A stretch of DNA of 49,945 bases. It comes from Candidatus Omnitrophota bacterium. GTDB lineage: Bacteria > Omnitrophota > Gorgyraeia > Zapsychrales > JAHFFX01. The stretch lies in contig JAHFFW010000018.1 of the NCBI GenBank assembly GCA_023247725.1, forward strand, positions 1-49,945. Reading direction: 5' to 3'. This document shows positions 17,383-24,953 of this stretch, piece by piece. Positions within the stretch are counted from its first letter, which is position 1; every line of letters begins with the position of its first letter. A program made the translations under genes and the position numbers. Below the pieces are notes generated by a model, which was given only the letters and a program-made list of their open reading frames with translations, searched no databases and was not told the origin of the DNA.

Positions 17383-18075
17383 ATGCCAACGTCACCCTTT
17401 ATCTCCAGGCTGGATCACGGAATCCCGCCGGTCAAGCGTCCCAACCGTTTCCAATACGTTTTGGCCCAATTAGGGCAGCAGCTGCCTTTTTCAATCCTGG
17501 GAGTGGCGGTTGCTCTTTTGCTGATGGGAATCTTTACTTTTCTGGCGATTCTCATGCGTGCGGAAGATTTTCTTCCGGAGGCCTGCAGCGAGCTTTTCCA
17601 TGTCTCCTTTGTAAGCCATATCCTTCTGGCGACGATCACGACGACCGCAATTTTGCGAAACCATGAGGGGACCCTTTTAAAGACCATCCTCATCGGATTT
17701 TTGGGAGGCTTAAGTATTTGTGTTTTGAGCGATATCATCTTTCCCTTTATCGGGGGCAAGGTCTTGGGAATGGAAATGGAAATGCATATTTGTCTGATTG
17801 AGCATCCCAGTTTGATTCTTCCTTTTGCCCTCGTGGGAGTTTTTGCCGGATTTTTTGTTTCGGGGGCCAGGGAAAAGTCTATTCAGTTTTCACATCCCGC
17901 GCATGTTCTGGTGAGTTCCCTGGCCTGCCTCTCGTATCTTATTGCATTCGGAGTGCAGGACTGGATCCATTTGCTCGGCGGAGTTTTTATCGTCACGGTT
18001 TCTTCTGTGATCGTCCCCTGCTGCCTGAGCGATCTTGTCTTGCCTTTGTGCTGCGTCCATAAGCCCGTCGGATAA
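17383..18075 (+). CDS. Unknown polytopic membrane protein
   Basis: About 230 residues with six or so hydrophobic helices. Notable polar spots inside the membrane segments include ELFHVSFVSHILLATITTTAILRNHEG and HICLIEHPSLILPF, in which His and Glu residues recur, and a CC pair at the C-terminus. That pattern is compatible with a metal or small-ion transporter, but I recognise no family. Start is ATG 17383 if the overlapping TATAAT is a real promoter, otherwise ATG 17374. It stands alone between hairpin repeats and the tetrapyrrole gene. Confidence 0.6.
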   Translation: MPTSPFISRLDHGIPPVKRPNRFQYVLAQLGQQLPFSILGVAVALLLMGIFTFLAILMRAEDFLPEACSELFHVSFVSHILLATITTTAILRNHEGTLLKTILIGFLGGLSICVLSDIIFPFIGGKVLGMEMEMHICLIEHPSLILPFALVGVFAGFFVSGAREKSIQFSHPAHVLVSSLACLSYLIAFGVQDWIHLLGGVFIVTVSSVIVPCCLSDLVLPLCCVHKPVG

Positions 18076-18163
18076 AATCTTTGTCAGTCTCTAACGGATC
18101 TTTGCCGCGCAGATCCCAATCCGATTCCATAGAAATGTTAAAGAAAACGTTGAAGAAAAATCA

Positions 18164-18193
18164 TTTAACCCTGAGTGGGTCGATTGCTATAAT
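18164..18193 (+). promoter_or_regulatory. Extended -10 promoter for the tetrapyrrole gene
   Basis: TATAAT (18188-18193) is preceded by TG at 18185-18186, an extended -10 element. The -35 (TTTAAC, 18164-18169, spacer 18) is weak, as is usual for extended -10 promoters. The start codon follows after about 33 bases. Confidence 0.55.
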
Positions 18194-18226
18194 AAAAACC
18201 TTTGAAAAGAAAGGTTATTAGGATTC

Positions 18227-20326
18227 ATGCCGACCAATTTATTATTGGGAAAAACAATACGAATCGGTTCAAGGGCAAGCGCTCTGGCTCGACGACAAGC
18301 CCAGGAGGTTTTAGATTTGCTCGCAGCGAAGAAGGTGCGATTCAAATATGAATTCTCCTGGTATCAAACCAGCGGAGACCTTGACAAACAGACACCTTTG
18401 ATGCTCAACCCGGCGGGTGATTTCTTTACCGATACCATTGATGTGGATCTTCTTAAGAAGAAAATTGATTTGGCCATTCATAGCGCCAAGGACCTTCCTC
18501 AACCGCTTCCCACCGGATTAAGCATCTTTGCCTTGACCCCTTGCCTCGATGAGACGGATTCTTTTGTGGGTCACAAAAGGATTTCCCAATTGCCACCCGG
18601 CAGCCGGGTGGGCGCCAGCAGTTTGAATCGAAAAGAAGCCCTTCTCCAGTTGAATCCTAAAATTCAGCCGGTCGATATTCGCGGGACGATCGCTGAGCGT
18701 TTAGCCCTTATCGACAAAGGAAAGCTGGATGGCCTCATTGTCGCCAGCTGCGCGTTACAACGGTTAGGTTGGGAAAACCGGATTACCGAAATCATGCCTT
18801 GGGAGACAACGCCTCTGCAAGGTCAGCTGGCGATCGTCGGGCGTGAGGATGGTCGCCTCTTAAGGAGTGAGATGGCTCGCGTGGATGTTCGCCGTAGTTA
18901 TGGCCGGGTGACTCTCGTTGGGGCTGGTCCCGGCGATCCCCAATTGATTACGCTCAAAGGCGTCGAGGCCTTGAAAAAAGCGAATTGTGTTTTTTACGAT
19001 TACTTGATTGATAAAGCCCTGCTCAAGCATGCCCCCCAAGCGGAAAAAATTTACGTCGGTAAAAGAAAGGGATCGGAGAGTTTGCCCCAGAATGAACTCT
19101 CGCGAATGCTTCGTCACAAGGCCGTGCAGGGCCGCCAAGTTGTCCGCTTAAAGGGCGGTGATCCCTTGATTTTTGGCCGCGGGGCGGATGAGATCGCTTA
19201 TCTAAAAGCGTATCATATTGAAGTGAATGTTATCCCCGGCGTCACTTCCGCGACGGGAATTCCTTCTGGATTAGGAATTCCTTTGACCGCCCGAGGTTTT
19301 TCCTCATCGGTGGCCTTCGTAAGCGGTCATGCGAAAGAGGAATCCGCCTCCCGGACTCAACCCATCAAAATTCCCAAGGCGGACACGCTGGTTTTTTTAA
19401 TGGGCTTGACGAAATTGCCGCTCATTGTACACTCTTTGCAAAAACAAGGATGGAGCAAGGACACGCCCTGTCTGGTTGTTTCCAAAGGAACGACCAAAGC
19501 TCAAAAACTGGCGGCCGGCGCGTTGAAAGACATTGAGAATTTGGTGAATGCGGCAGGGCTGGAACCTCCCGCGCTCATTGTCGTTGGTCAGACCGTTCGT
19601 TTCTTTCGTGCAGGTTTAACGAAAGATTCCCAGCCGGGGAATCATTCGGGAACGCATTCACCGGATCACCATATCCTTTATTTGGGCACGCATCCGGAAA
19701 AGTACCGTTCCCTTGGACGGATTCTGCATTTTCCCATGATCGAGATCCGCGGAATCAAATTTACCAGGAAATTCCGGCAAACCATCTTTAAGGATTTAGA
19801 CGATTGCGATCTTGTGATCCTGACGAGCCCGCACGCCGTCCAATATTTTTTTGCCTTTCTTAAAAGCCATGAGTATCCCGTTGCCCGTTTGCAACAAATT
19901 GATTTTGTCGTCGTGGGGTATGAGACAAAAGCGGCCTTACGCCAAGAAGGCATCGAACCCAAACTCGTCGCGGAAAAGGAAACGAGCGAAGGTCTTTTTG
20001 CGGAGTTGGACCGAGGTTACAACCTCCAAGGGAAAAGAATTCTTCTCCCCCGCTCCGCTTTACCCAATCCTTTTTTAAAAGAGCATTTGCGACAAAAAGG
20101 GGCGCGGGTTCATGAATTTGCGATTTATCGCAATATCAAAACGAAAAGGAAAAATTTGCCTCGAGCCAGGATTGATTCGGTGTTCTTTTCCAGTCCCTCG
20201 ACGGTTAGAAATTTTCTCGAGGATTTTAAAGCGATTCCCGACCAATGGCAGATCTTGAGCAAAGGAACAACCACCCAGCGGGCTCTTCTCGAGGCGGGAT
20301 ATGAGAGTGAGATCGTCGTGGGTTAA
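18227..20326 (+). CDS. Three-enzyme fusion HemC(truncated)-SUMT(CobA)-HemD
   Basis: One 699-residue chain covers three steps. Residues 1-222 are porphobilinogen deaminase (HSAKDLP with the catalytic Asp at 89; RGTIAERLALID), but the C-terminal domain that carries the dipyrromethane-cofactor Cys is missing and the first Arg of the usual SSLRR is Asn (SSLNR). Residues about 227-465 are uroporphyrinogen-III methyltransferase (TLVGAGPGDPQLITLKG, VVRLKGGDPLIFGRG, GIPLTARGFSSSVAFVSGH). Residues about 475-699 are uroporphyrinogen-III synthase. The product would be precorrin-2 on the way to siroheme or cobalamin. Fusions of SUMT and HemD are well known; the triple form with a shortened HemC is unusual. 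Confidence 0.85.
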   Translation: MPTNLLLGKTIRIGSRASALARRQAQEVLDLLAAKKVRFKYEFSWYQTSGDLDKQTPLMLNPAGDFFTDTIDVDLLKKKIDLAIHSAKDLPQPLPTGLSIFALTPCLDETDSFVGHKRISQLPPGSRVGASSLNRKEALLQLNPKIQPVDIRGTIAERLALIDKGKLDGLIVASCALQRLGWENRITEIMPWETTPLQGQLAIVGREDGRLLRSEMARVDVRRSYGRVTLVGAGPGDPQLITLKGVEALKKANCVFYDYLIDKALLKHAPQAEKIYVGKRKGSESLPQNELSRMLRHKAVQGRQVVRLKGGDPLIFGRGADEIAYLKAYHIEVNVIPGVTSATGIPSGLGIPLTARGFSSSVAFVSGHAKEESASRTQPIKIPKADTLVFLMGLTKLPLIVHSLQKQGWSKDTPCLVVSKGTTKAQKLAAGALKDIENLVNAAGLEPPALIVVGQTVRFFRAGLTKDSQPGNHSGTHSPDHHILYLGTHPEKYRSLGRILHFPMIEIRGIKFTRKFRQTIFKDLDDCDLVILTSPHAVQYFFAFLKSHEYPVARLQQIDFVVVGYETKAALRQEGIEPKLVAEKETSEGLFAELDRGYNLQGKRILLPRSALPNPFLKEHLRQKGARVHEFAIYRNIKTKRKNLPRARIDSVFFSSPSTVRNFLEDFKAIPDQWQILSKGTTTQRALLEAGYESEIVVG

Positions 20327-20332
20327 ACCCAA

Positions 20333-20374
20333 CTCACCCGTCACAAGAAGAGTGGTGGTGATAGGTGACGTGAG
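20333..20374 (+). promoter_or_regulatory. Hairpin between the tetrapyrrole gene and trpE
   Basis: CTCACCCGTCAC (20333-20344) and GTGACGTGAG (20365-20374) pair around a 20-base loop just ahead of the trpE start. No T tract or run of Trp codons is seen, so it is not an obvious trp attenuator. Confidence 0.35.
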
Positions 20375-20392
20375 ACCTTAAGAATTGCAAGC

Positions 20393-21898
20393 ATGATTTT
20401 CCCTTCCGAAAAAGAATTCTTCCAGCTCACCAAACTCGGCAATCTCATTCCGGTTTACCGAGAAATTCTCGGCGACCTGGAAACGCCGGTCAGCGCCTAT
20501 TTGAAACTTTCCCATGGTTCTTCGTATTCTTTTTTACTGGAATCTGTCGAAGGGGAAGAGAAAATTGCCCGCTACTCATTCCTCGCCAAGGATCCGGAAC
20601 TTGTTTTAGAGACCAAGGGCCATCGGGCTTTCTTGATCAAGCGTTCTGGCGGCAAAACGAAGCGGGAAGAGTGGACAATGGAAGGCTCTCCCTTGGATTT
20701 TCTGCGCGGGCTTATGGCCAAGTACCAACCCGTGGAGGTGAAAGGCCTGCCGCGTTTTTGTGGCGGATTTGTCGGATCCATTGGCTATGATGTCGTACGG
20801 TTTTATGAACGCCTGCCGGATGAGCCGGTCGATGATTTGGGGCTGCCGGATATGATCATGATGCTGACCAAAAAATTGGTGATCTTCGACCAGTGCCATC
20901 ATAAAATCAAGATCGTCGTTTGTGCGCACATCGATCATAACATGTCCCGACAGAAAAAGTCTGCGATCTACCGCCAGGCGCTCAAACAAATCGAGGCGAT
21001 GGCGCAAGAATTGCGCCGGCCGCTTCCCGTCCCCAAGATCCACCAACGGGCAGCGCTGCCGCGGTTGGCAAAATCCAATGTGACTCGCAGGCAATTCTTG
21101 GACAACGTCAAAAATGCCAAGAAAAAAATCAAGGCTGGCGATATCATTCAAGTGGTGATCTCGCAGAGGTTCCAGGTGCCGGTTTCAACCGAACCGATTG
21201 ACATTTACCGCCGCCTCCGGACGCTCAATCCTTCTCCTTATATGTATTATCTTCATTTTGATGACATCAACATCATCGGATCATCGCCGGAACCCCTGCT
21301 TCGTTGTGAAGGCGGCACGGTGGAAACCCGGCCGATTGCCGGAACCCGACGCCGCGGCCTGAATGATCAGGAGGATGAACAACTCATGAAAGAACTGATG
21401 AACGATCCCAAGGAAAAGGCCGAACACATTATGCTCGTGGATCTGGGTCGCAATGACCTGGGCCGCGTTTGTGAAAAAGGCAGTGTGACTATCAGTGAAT
21501 TCATGACCATCGAAAAGTATTCCCACGTCATGCATATTGTGTCTCATGTGAAAGGCCGCCTGCGCCGGAACAAGGATTCTTTGGATGCCTTCATGGCCGC
21601 ATTCCCCGCCGGAACGGTGTCGGGAGCGCCGAAAATCCGGGCGATGGAGATCATCGATGAATTGGAGAATCGCAAAAGAGGGCCCTATGCCGGCTGCATC
21701 GGTTACATCGGTTTTTCCGGGAATCTCGACACCTGCATCACGATCCGGACGATCATTGTCGTCAAGGATAAGGCCTATATTCAAGCCGGCGCAGGGATTG
21801 TCGCAGACTCAGTTCCGGAAAAGGAATATCAAGAAACCATCAACAAGGCCAGGGCGCAAATCCTGGCCATCGAAATGGCCCATCAATCGGAGCCATAA
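20393..21898 (+). CDS. trpE: Anthranilate synthase component I
   Basis: The 501-residue protein converts chorismate to anthranilate, first step of tryptophan synthesis, using ammonia from a TrpG glutaminase. The chorismate-binding domain shows GDIIQVVISQRF, RPIAGTRRRG, DLGRNDLGRVC and GTVSGAPKIRAMEIIDELE, all at expected places. The N-terminal segment YLKLSHGSSYSFLLESVEG is the usual tryptophan feedback site (LLES). No TrpG or other trp gene adjoins, so the glutaminase must be encoded elsewhere; a PabB role is less likely because the TrpE-type N-terminal features are present. Confidence 0.9.
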   Translation: MIFPSEKEFFQLTKLGNLIPVYREILGDLETPVSAYLKLSHGSSYSFLLESVEGEEKIARYSFLAKDPELVLETKGHRAFLIKRSGGKTKREEWTMEGSPLDFLRGLMAKYQPVEVKGLPRFCGGFVGSIGYDVVRFYERLPDEPVDDLGLPDMIMMLTKKLVIFDQCHHKIKIVVCAHIDHNMSRQKKSAIYRQALKQIEAMAQELRRPLPVPKIHQRAALPRLAKSNVTRRQFLDNVKNAKKKIKAGDIIQVVISQRFQVPVSTEPIDIYRRLRTLNPSPYMYYLHFDDINIIGSSPEPLLRCEGGTVETRPIAGTRRRGLNDQEDEQLMKELMNDPKEKAEHIMLVDLGRNDLGRVCEKGSVTISEFMTIEKYSHVMHIVSHVKGRLRRNKDSLDAFMAAFPAGTVSGAPKIRAMEIIDELENRKRGPYAGCIGYIGFSGNLDTCITIRTIIVVKDKAYIQAGAGIVADSVPEKEYQETINKARAQILAIEMAHQSEP

Positions 21899-21927
21899 CA
21901 CTTCCAGAAAATGAAGAAAGGAAACGC

Positions 21928-22170
21928 ATGGAACTTCGTATTCGTTTACAAAAAGCTGGGAAAACCGCCAATAAACGCTACAATTACCGAGTGGTTGTGA
22001 TTAGCCGCAGGGCATCCCGACAGGCGCGTAACCTGGATATCCTGGGCTATTACGATCCGGCCAAGAAACCGGCCGTCGTGTCGGTGAATAAAGAGAAACT
22101 CAATGAATGGGTCAAGAAGGGGGCGCAGATGAGCGATACCGTGCGCAGCCTCTTGAGTAAGAGTAAATAA
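21928..22170 (+). CDS. rpsP: 30S ribosomal protein S16
   Basis: Eighty residues of normal length for bS16, with the N-terminal IRLQKAGKTANKRYNYRVVV and the LDILGYYDPAKKP signature. The protein binds 16S rRNA and helps assemble the 30S body. AAAGGAAACGC is the ribosome site. In many bacteria rpsP is followed by rimM and trmD; here it is followed by yajC and secDF, so the usual cluster is broken. Confidence 0.95.
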   Translation: MELRIRLQKAGKTANKRYNYRVVVISRRASRQARNLDILGYYDPAKKPAVVSVNKEKLNEWVKKGAQMSDTVRSLLSKSK

Positions 22171-22314
22171 TTGACGTAGGACGTTCGCTCCTCGTTAAGA
22201 CGCAGGGTCGCTTGGGACGTGGGACGTAAAAGATTTACGTCCCCCAGCCAAACGAGACTGTGCTCCTGCGACGAGTGGACGTCCCACATCCCACGTTTCA
22301 TAGAAAGGAAAACC
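22171..22314. repeat. Palindromic GGGACGT repeat block
   Basis: Between rpsP and yajC lie several copies of GGGACGT in both directions. GGGACGTAAA and TTTACGTCCC (22221-22243) form a perfect 10-bp stem with a 3-base loop, and the flanking CGTGGGACG and CGTCCCACATCCCACG can form an outer, competing stem. No gene is seen. It may be a terminator/mRNA-processing site or a REP-like repeat. Confidence 0.6.
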
Positions 22315-22614
22315 ATGCCTCCCGATCAAACGGTTAATCCCATTGTTCATTTGCTACCACCGATTTTGATCTTTATGATTTTTTATTTCCTTTTGATCAA
22401 ACCGCAAAAAGAAAAACAGAACCAACAAAAGCAAATGCTTAGTCATTTAAAGAAAAATGATCAGGTGGTGACCTCCAGCGGCATCCATGGTACGATCGTG
22501 AATCTCAAGGACACAACCGTCGTTATCCGCATCGATGATAATGCCCGCATCGAAGTCGATAAAGAAGCCATCGCCACCATCAAAGGTTCTGCAGAGAAAA
22601 CGGCTTCGGCCTGA
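22315..22614 (+). CDS. yajC: Preprotein translocase accessory subunit YajC
   Basis: A 99-residue single-pass membrane protein. The N-terminal helix (about residues 14-28) is followed by the family hallmark LIKPQKEKQNQQKQMLSHL and the small beta domain with VVTSSGIHGTIV. YajC joins SecDF in the holotranslocon of Gram-negative bacteria. ATG 22315, preceded by AGAAAGGAAAA, is used. It lies 13 bases ahead of secDF, its usual partner. Confidence 0.92.
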   Translation: MPPDQTVNPIVHLLPPILIFMIFYFLLIKPQKEKQNQQKQMLSHLKKNDQVVTSSGIHGTIVNLKDTTVVIRIDDNARIEVDKEAIATIKGSAEKTASA

Positions 22615-22627
22615 CAAAGGATCATCG

Positions 22628-24823
22628 ATGAATAAAAATCTTAAATATCGGTTGCTTCTGGTTGCCGGTGTCATTTTGGCTTGTTTGTATTTCAGCTTTC
22701 CTCTCAATGAAAAGATCAATCTCGGCCTTGATTTAAAAGGCGGCATGCATTTGGTTATCAAAGTCGAAACCGAGAAGGTTCCTGACAATCAAAAAGACGA
22801 CGTTGTTGCCCGGGCCATGGAAATCCTGCGCAATCGCATTGATGCATTGGGGGTGGGAGAAACCCTGATCCAGCGCCAGGGCCAGGATGAAATCATTGTT
22901 CAGCTTCCCGGCATCACTGATCGCGATAAGGCACTTTCCGTCATCGGCAAGGTCGCGCAGCTGGAATTCCGTTTGGTTCATCCGGATCCTTTGCAAGTCA
23001 AAAATGCCGTCGCCGGCAATGTGCCGCCCGGCTATATTCTGAAATATCTCAAAAAAGAAGAGAATGAACCAATTTTAGTCGAGGATAAGGTGGCCTTAAG
23101 CGGTGAGATGGTCAAAGATGCCCGGGTTGATTTTGCCACGACCGGCTTTGGAGAGCCCAAGATTTCCTTATCCTTTTCCTCCACCGGAGCGCGCGACTTT
23201 GCCGAATTGACCCAGAAACACGTCGGAGAGCGCCTGGCCATCATCGTCGATGACGAAGTTTATTCTGCCCCGAATATCCGCGAGGCCATCAGCAGTGGAA
23301 CTGCAGAAATCACCGGGGTATTCTCTGTGGAAGAGGCTTCCGTGCTCGCCCTGGCCCTGCGTTCGGGCTCCCTGCCGGCGCCCATGCACGTCGAAGAGGA
23401 AAGAACCATTGGACCGCTTTTAGGACGGGACTCGATCCATGCGGGAATCAATGCCATCCTTTTGGGCGTGGCCGCCGTTTTCTTGTTTATGCTGATTTAT
23501 TATCTTCTTTCCGGATTTATTGCCGACATTGCTTTAAGCATCAACCTTCTCATGATCGTTGGCATCATGGGATTTTTAAACACGATGCTGCCGGCCTCTC
23601 AGGCGACCTTGACCTTGCCGGGCATCGCCGGCATCCTTTTGACTTTAGGGATGGCGGTCGATGCCAACGTCCTTATCAATGAACGCATCCGCGAAGAATT
23701 GACGGCCGGACGGCCCATGTCGATTGCCGTCAACAATGGTTTTAGCCGGGCCTTTTCGGCGATTTTTGATTCGAACCTGACGACGCTCATTGCCGCCTTT
23801 ATGCTTTACCAATTCGGTTCCGGTCCCATCAAAGGATTCGCCATCACCTTGACGATCGGTATCATCTCGACCCTTTTTACGGGCTTGACGGTCAGCAAAA
23901 CCATCTTTGAATTGATCCTTCATTATAGAAAATTAAAAACCCTGCCCATGCTGCAATTTTTTGGCAATACCAAGATCGATTTTATTTCGAAGCGTTACTT
24001 TTTTTACGCCCTTTCCCTGGGCCTCATCATGGCCAGCCTCGTCGGTATTTGGACAAAAAAACAAGACGCCTACGGCATCGACTTTGCCGGAGGGCAATTG
24101 CAGGAATACCGGTTCAAGCAACCTATCCCCGCTGAAGATATCCGGAATCAATTAAAAAAAGAGGGCCTGCCGGAGGTCATCATCCAACAATTCGCCTCGA
24201 CACCGGAGAATGTCATCATCCGTTCCAGCGAAGATACCTTTGACAAGGTCATGCAGATCTTTAAAACCAAATTTCCCAATAATAAGTTCGAGGTCCTGCG
24301 CGTGGAGAAGGTCGGGCCCGTTGTAGGACAGCACCTGCGTCAACGCGCCCTGTGGGCGATCATTCTGGCTTTGGGAGGAATCCTTGTTTATGTGGGTTTT
24401 CGTTTCAAACATTTTGATTTTGCCGCCGCGGGGGTGATCGCCTTATTGCATGATGTTTTCCTCGGGGCCGGCATCCTGGTGCTTCTCGGACGGCAAATTG
24501 ATCTTTTGGTCGTGACCGCGCTTTTGACGATCGCCGGCTATTCGATCAATGATACGATTGTCATTTATGACCGGGTCCGCGAAAATATGTTAAAAACAAA
24601 AAAAGTCAATCTCAAAGATATCATTAATCTCAGTGTCAACCAGACCTTGGGCCGGACGATCCTCACCAGTTCGGTCACGCTTTTGACGGTCATTGCGCTT
24701 TATCTGTTTGGCGGTGAGGTGCTGAACACCTTCGCGCTGTGTCTTTTGATCGGTTTTATTTCTGGGGTTTACTCGACGGTGTTTATTGCCTCGCCGCTGG
24801 TATTGGCGTGGCATAAGAAATAG
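22628..24823 (+). CDS. secDF: Protein translocase SecDF (fused)
   Basis: SecD and SecF, usually two genes, are one 731-residue chain here. The SecD half has the N-terminal helix, LGLDLKGGMHLVIKV, the periplasmic domain and LTLGMAVDANVLINERIREE; the SecF half begins near residue 440 with GIDFAGGQLQEYRF and carries ALLTIAGYSINDTIVIYDRVRE. These D-containing motifs in the fourth helices use the proton gradient to pull exported proteins. Fusions of this kind are known from Bacillus, Bacteroidetes and other lineages. The ATG at 22628 follows AAAGGATCATCG. Confidence 0.94.
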   Translation: MNKNLKYRLLLVAGVILACLYFSFPLNEKINLGLDLKGGMHLVIKVETEKVPDNQKDDVVARAMEILRNRIDALGVGETLIQRQGQDEIIVQLPGITDRDKALSVIGKVAQLEFRLVHPDPLQVKNAVAGNVPPGYILKYLKKEENEPILVEDKVALSGEMVKDARVDFATTGFGEPKISLSFSSTGARDFAELTQKHVGERLAIIVDDEVYSAPNIREAISSGTAEITGVFSVEEASVLALALRSGSLPAPMHVEEERTIGPLLGRDSIHAGINAILLGVAAVFLFMLIYYLLSGFIADIALSINLLMIVGIMGFLNTMLPASQATLTLPGIAGILLTLGMAVDANVLINERIREELTAGRPMSIAVNNGFSRAFSAIFDSNLTTLIAAFMLYQFGSGPIKGFAITLTIGIISTLFTGLTVSKTIFELILHYRKLKTLPMLQFFGNTKIDFISKRYFFYALSLGLIMASLVGIWTKKQDAYGIDFAGGQLQEYRFKQPIPAEDIRNQLKKEGLPEVIIQQFASTPENVIIRSSEDTFDKVMQIFKTKFPNNKFEVLRVEKVGPVVGQHLRQRALWAIILALGGILVYVGFRFKHFDFAAAGVIALLHDVFLGAGILVLLGRQIDLLVVTALLTIAGYSINDTIVIYDRVRENMLKTKKVNLKDIINLSVNQTLGRTILTSSVTLLTVIALYLFGGEVLNTFALCLLIGFISGVYSTVFIASPLVLAWHKK

Positions 24824-24828
24824 ATTAT

Positions 24829-24938
24829 AAAGGTTATTGAGGTTATCAAGGTTGTTCATAAAATTTTCGCCACGGCCGTCGGTATGAATATTTTCTAACC
24901 TCTATAACCTTTCAAACCTCTGCAACCTCTATAACCTT
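24829..24938. repeat. Imperfect inverted repeat of AACCTCTATAACCT units
   Basis: After secDF, the segment 24829-24853 (AGGTTAT-rich) is roughly complementary to 24915-24938, and AACCTCTATAACCT occurs twice on the right side. The repeat pair may fold into a long imperfect hairpin that acts as a terminator or is a decayed repetitive element. It reaches almost to the start of the next gene. Confidence 0.45.
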
Positions 24939-24953
24939 CCACATCTTCCTCCC

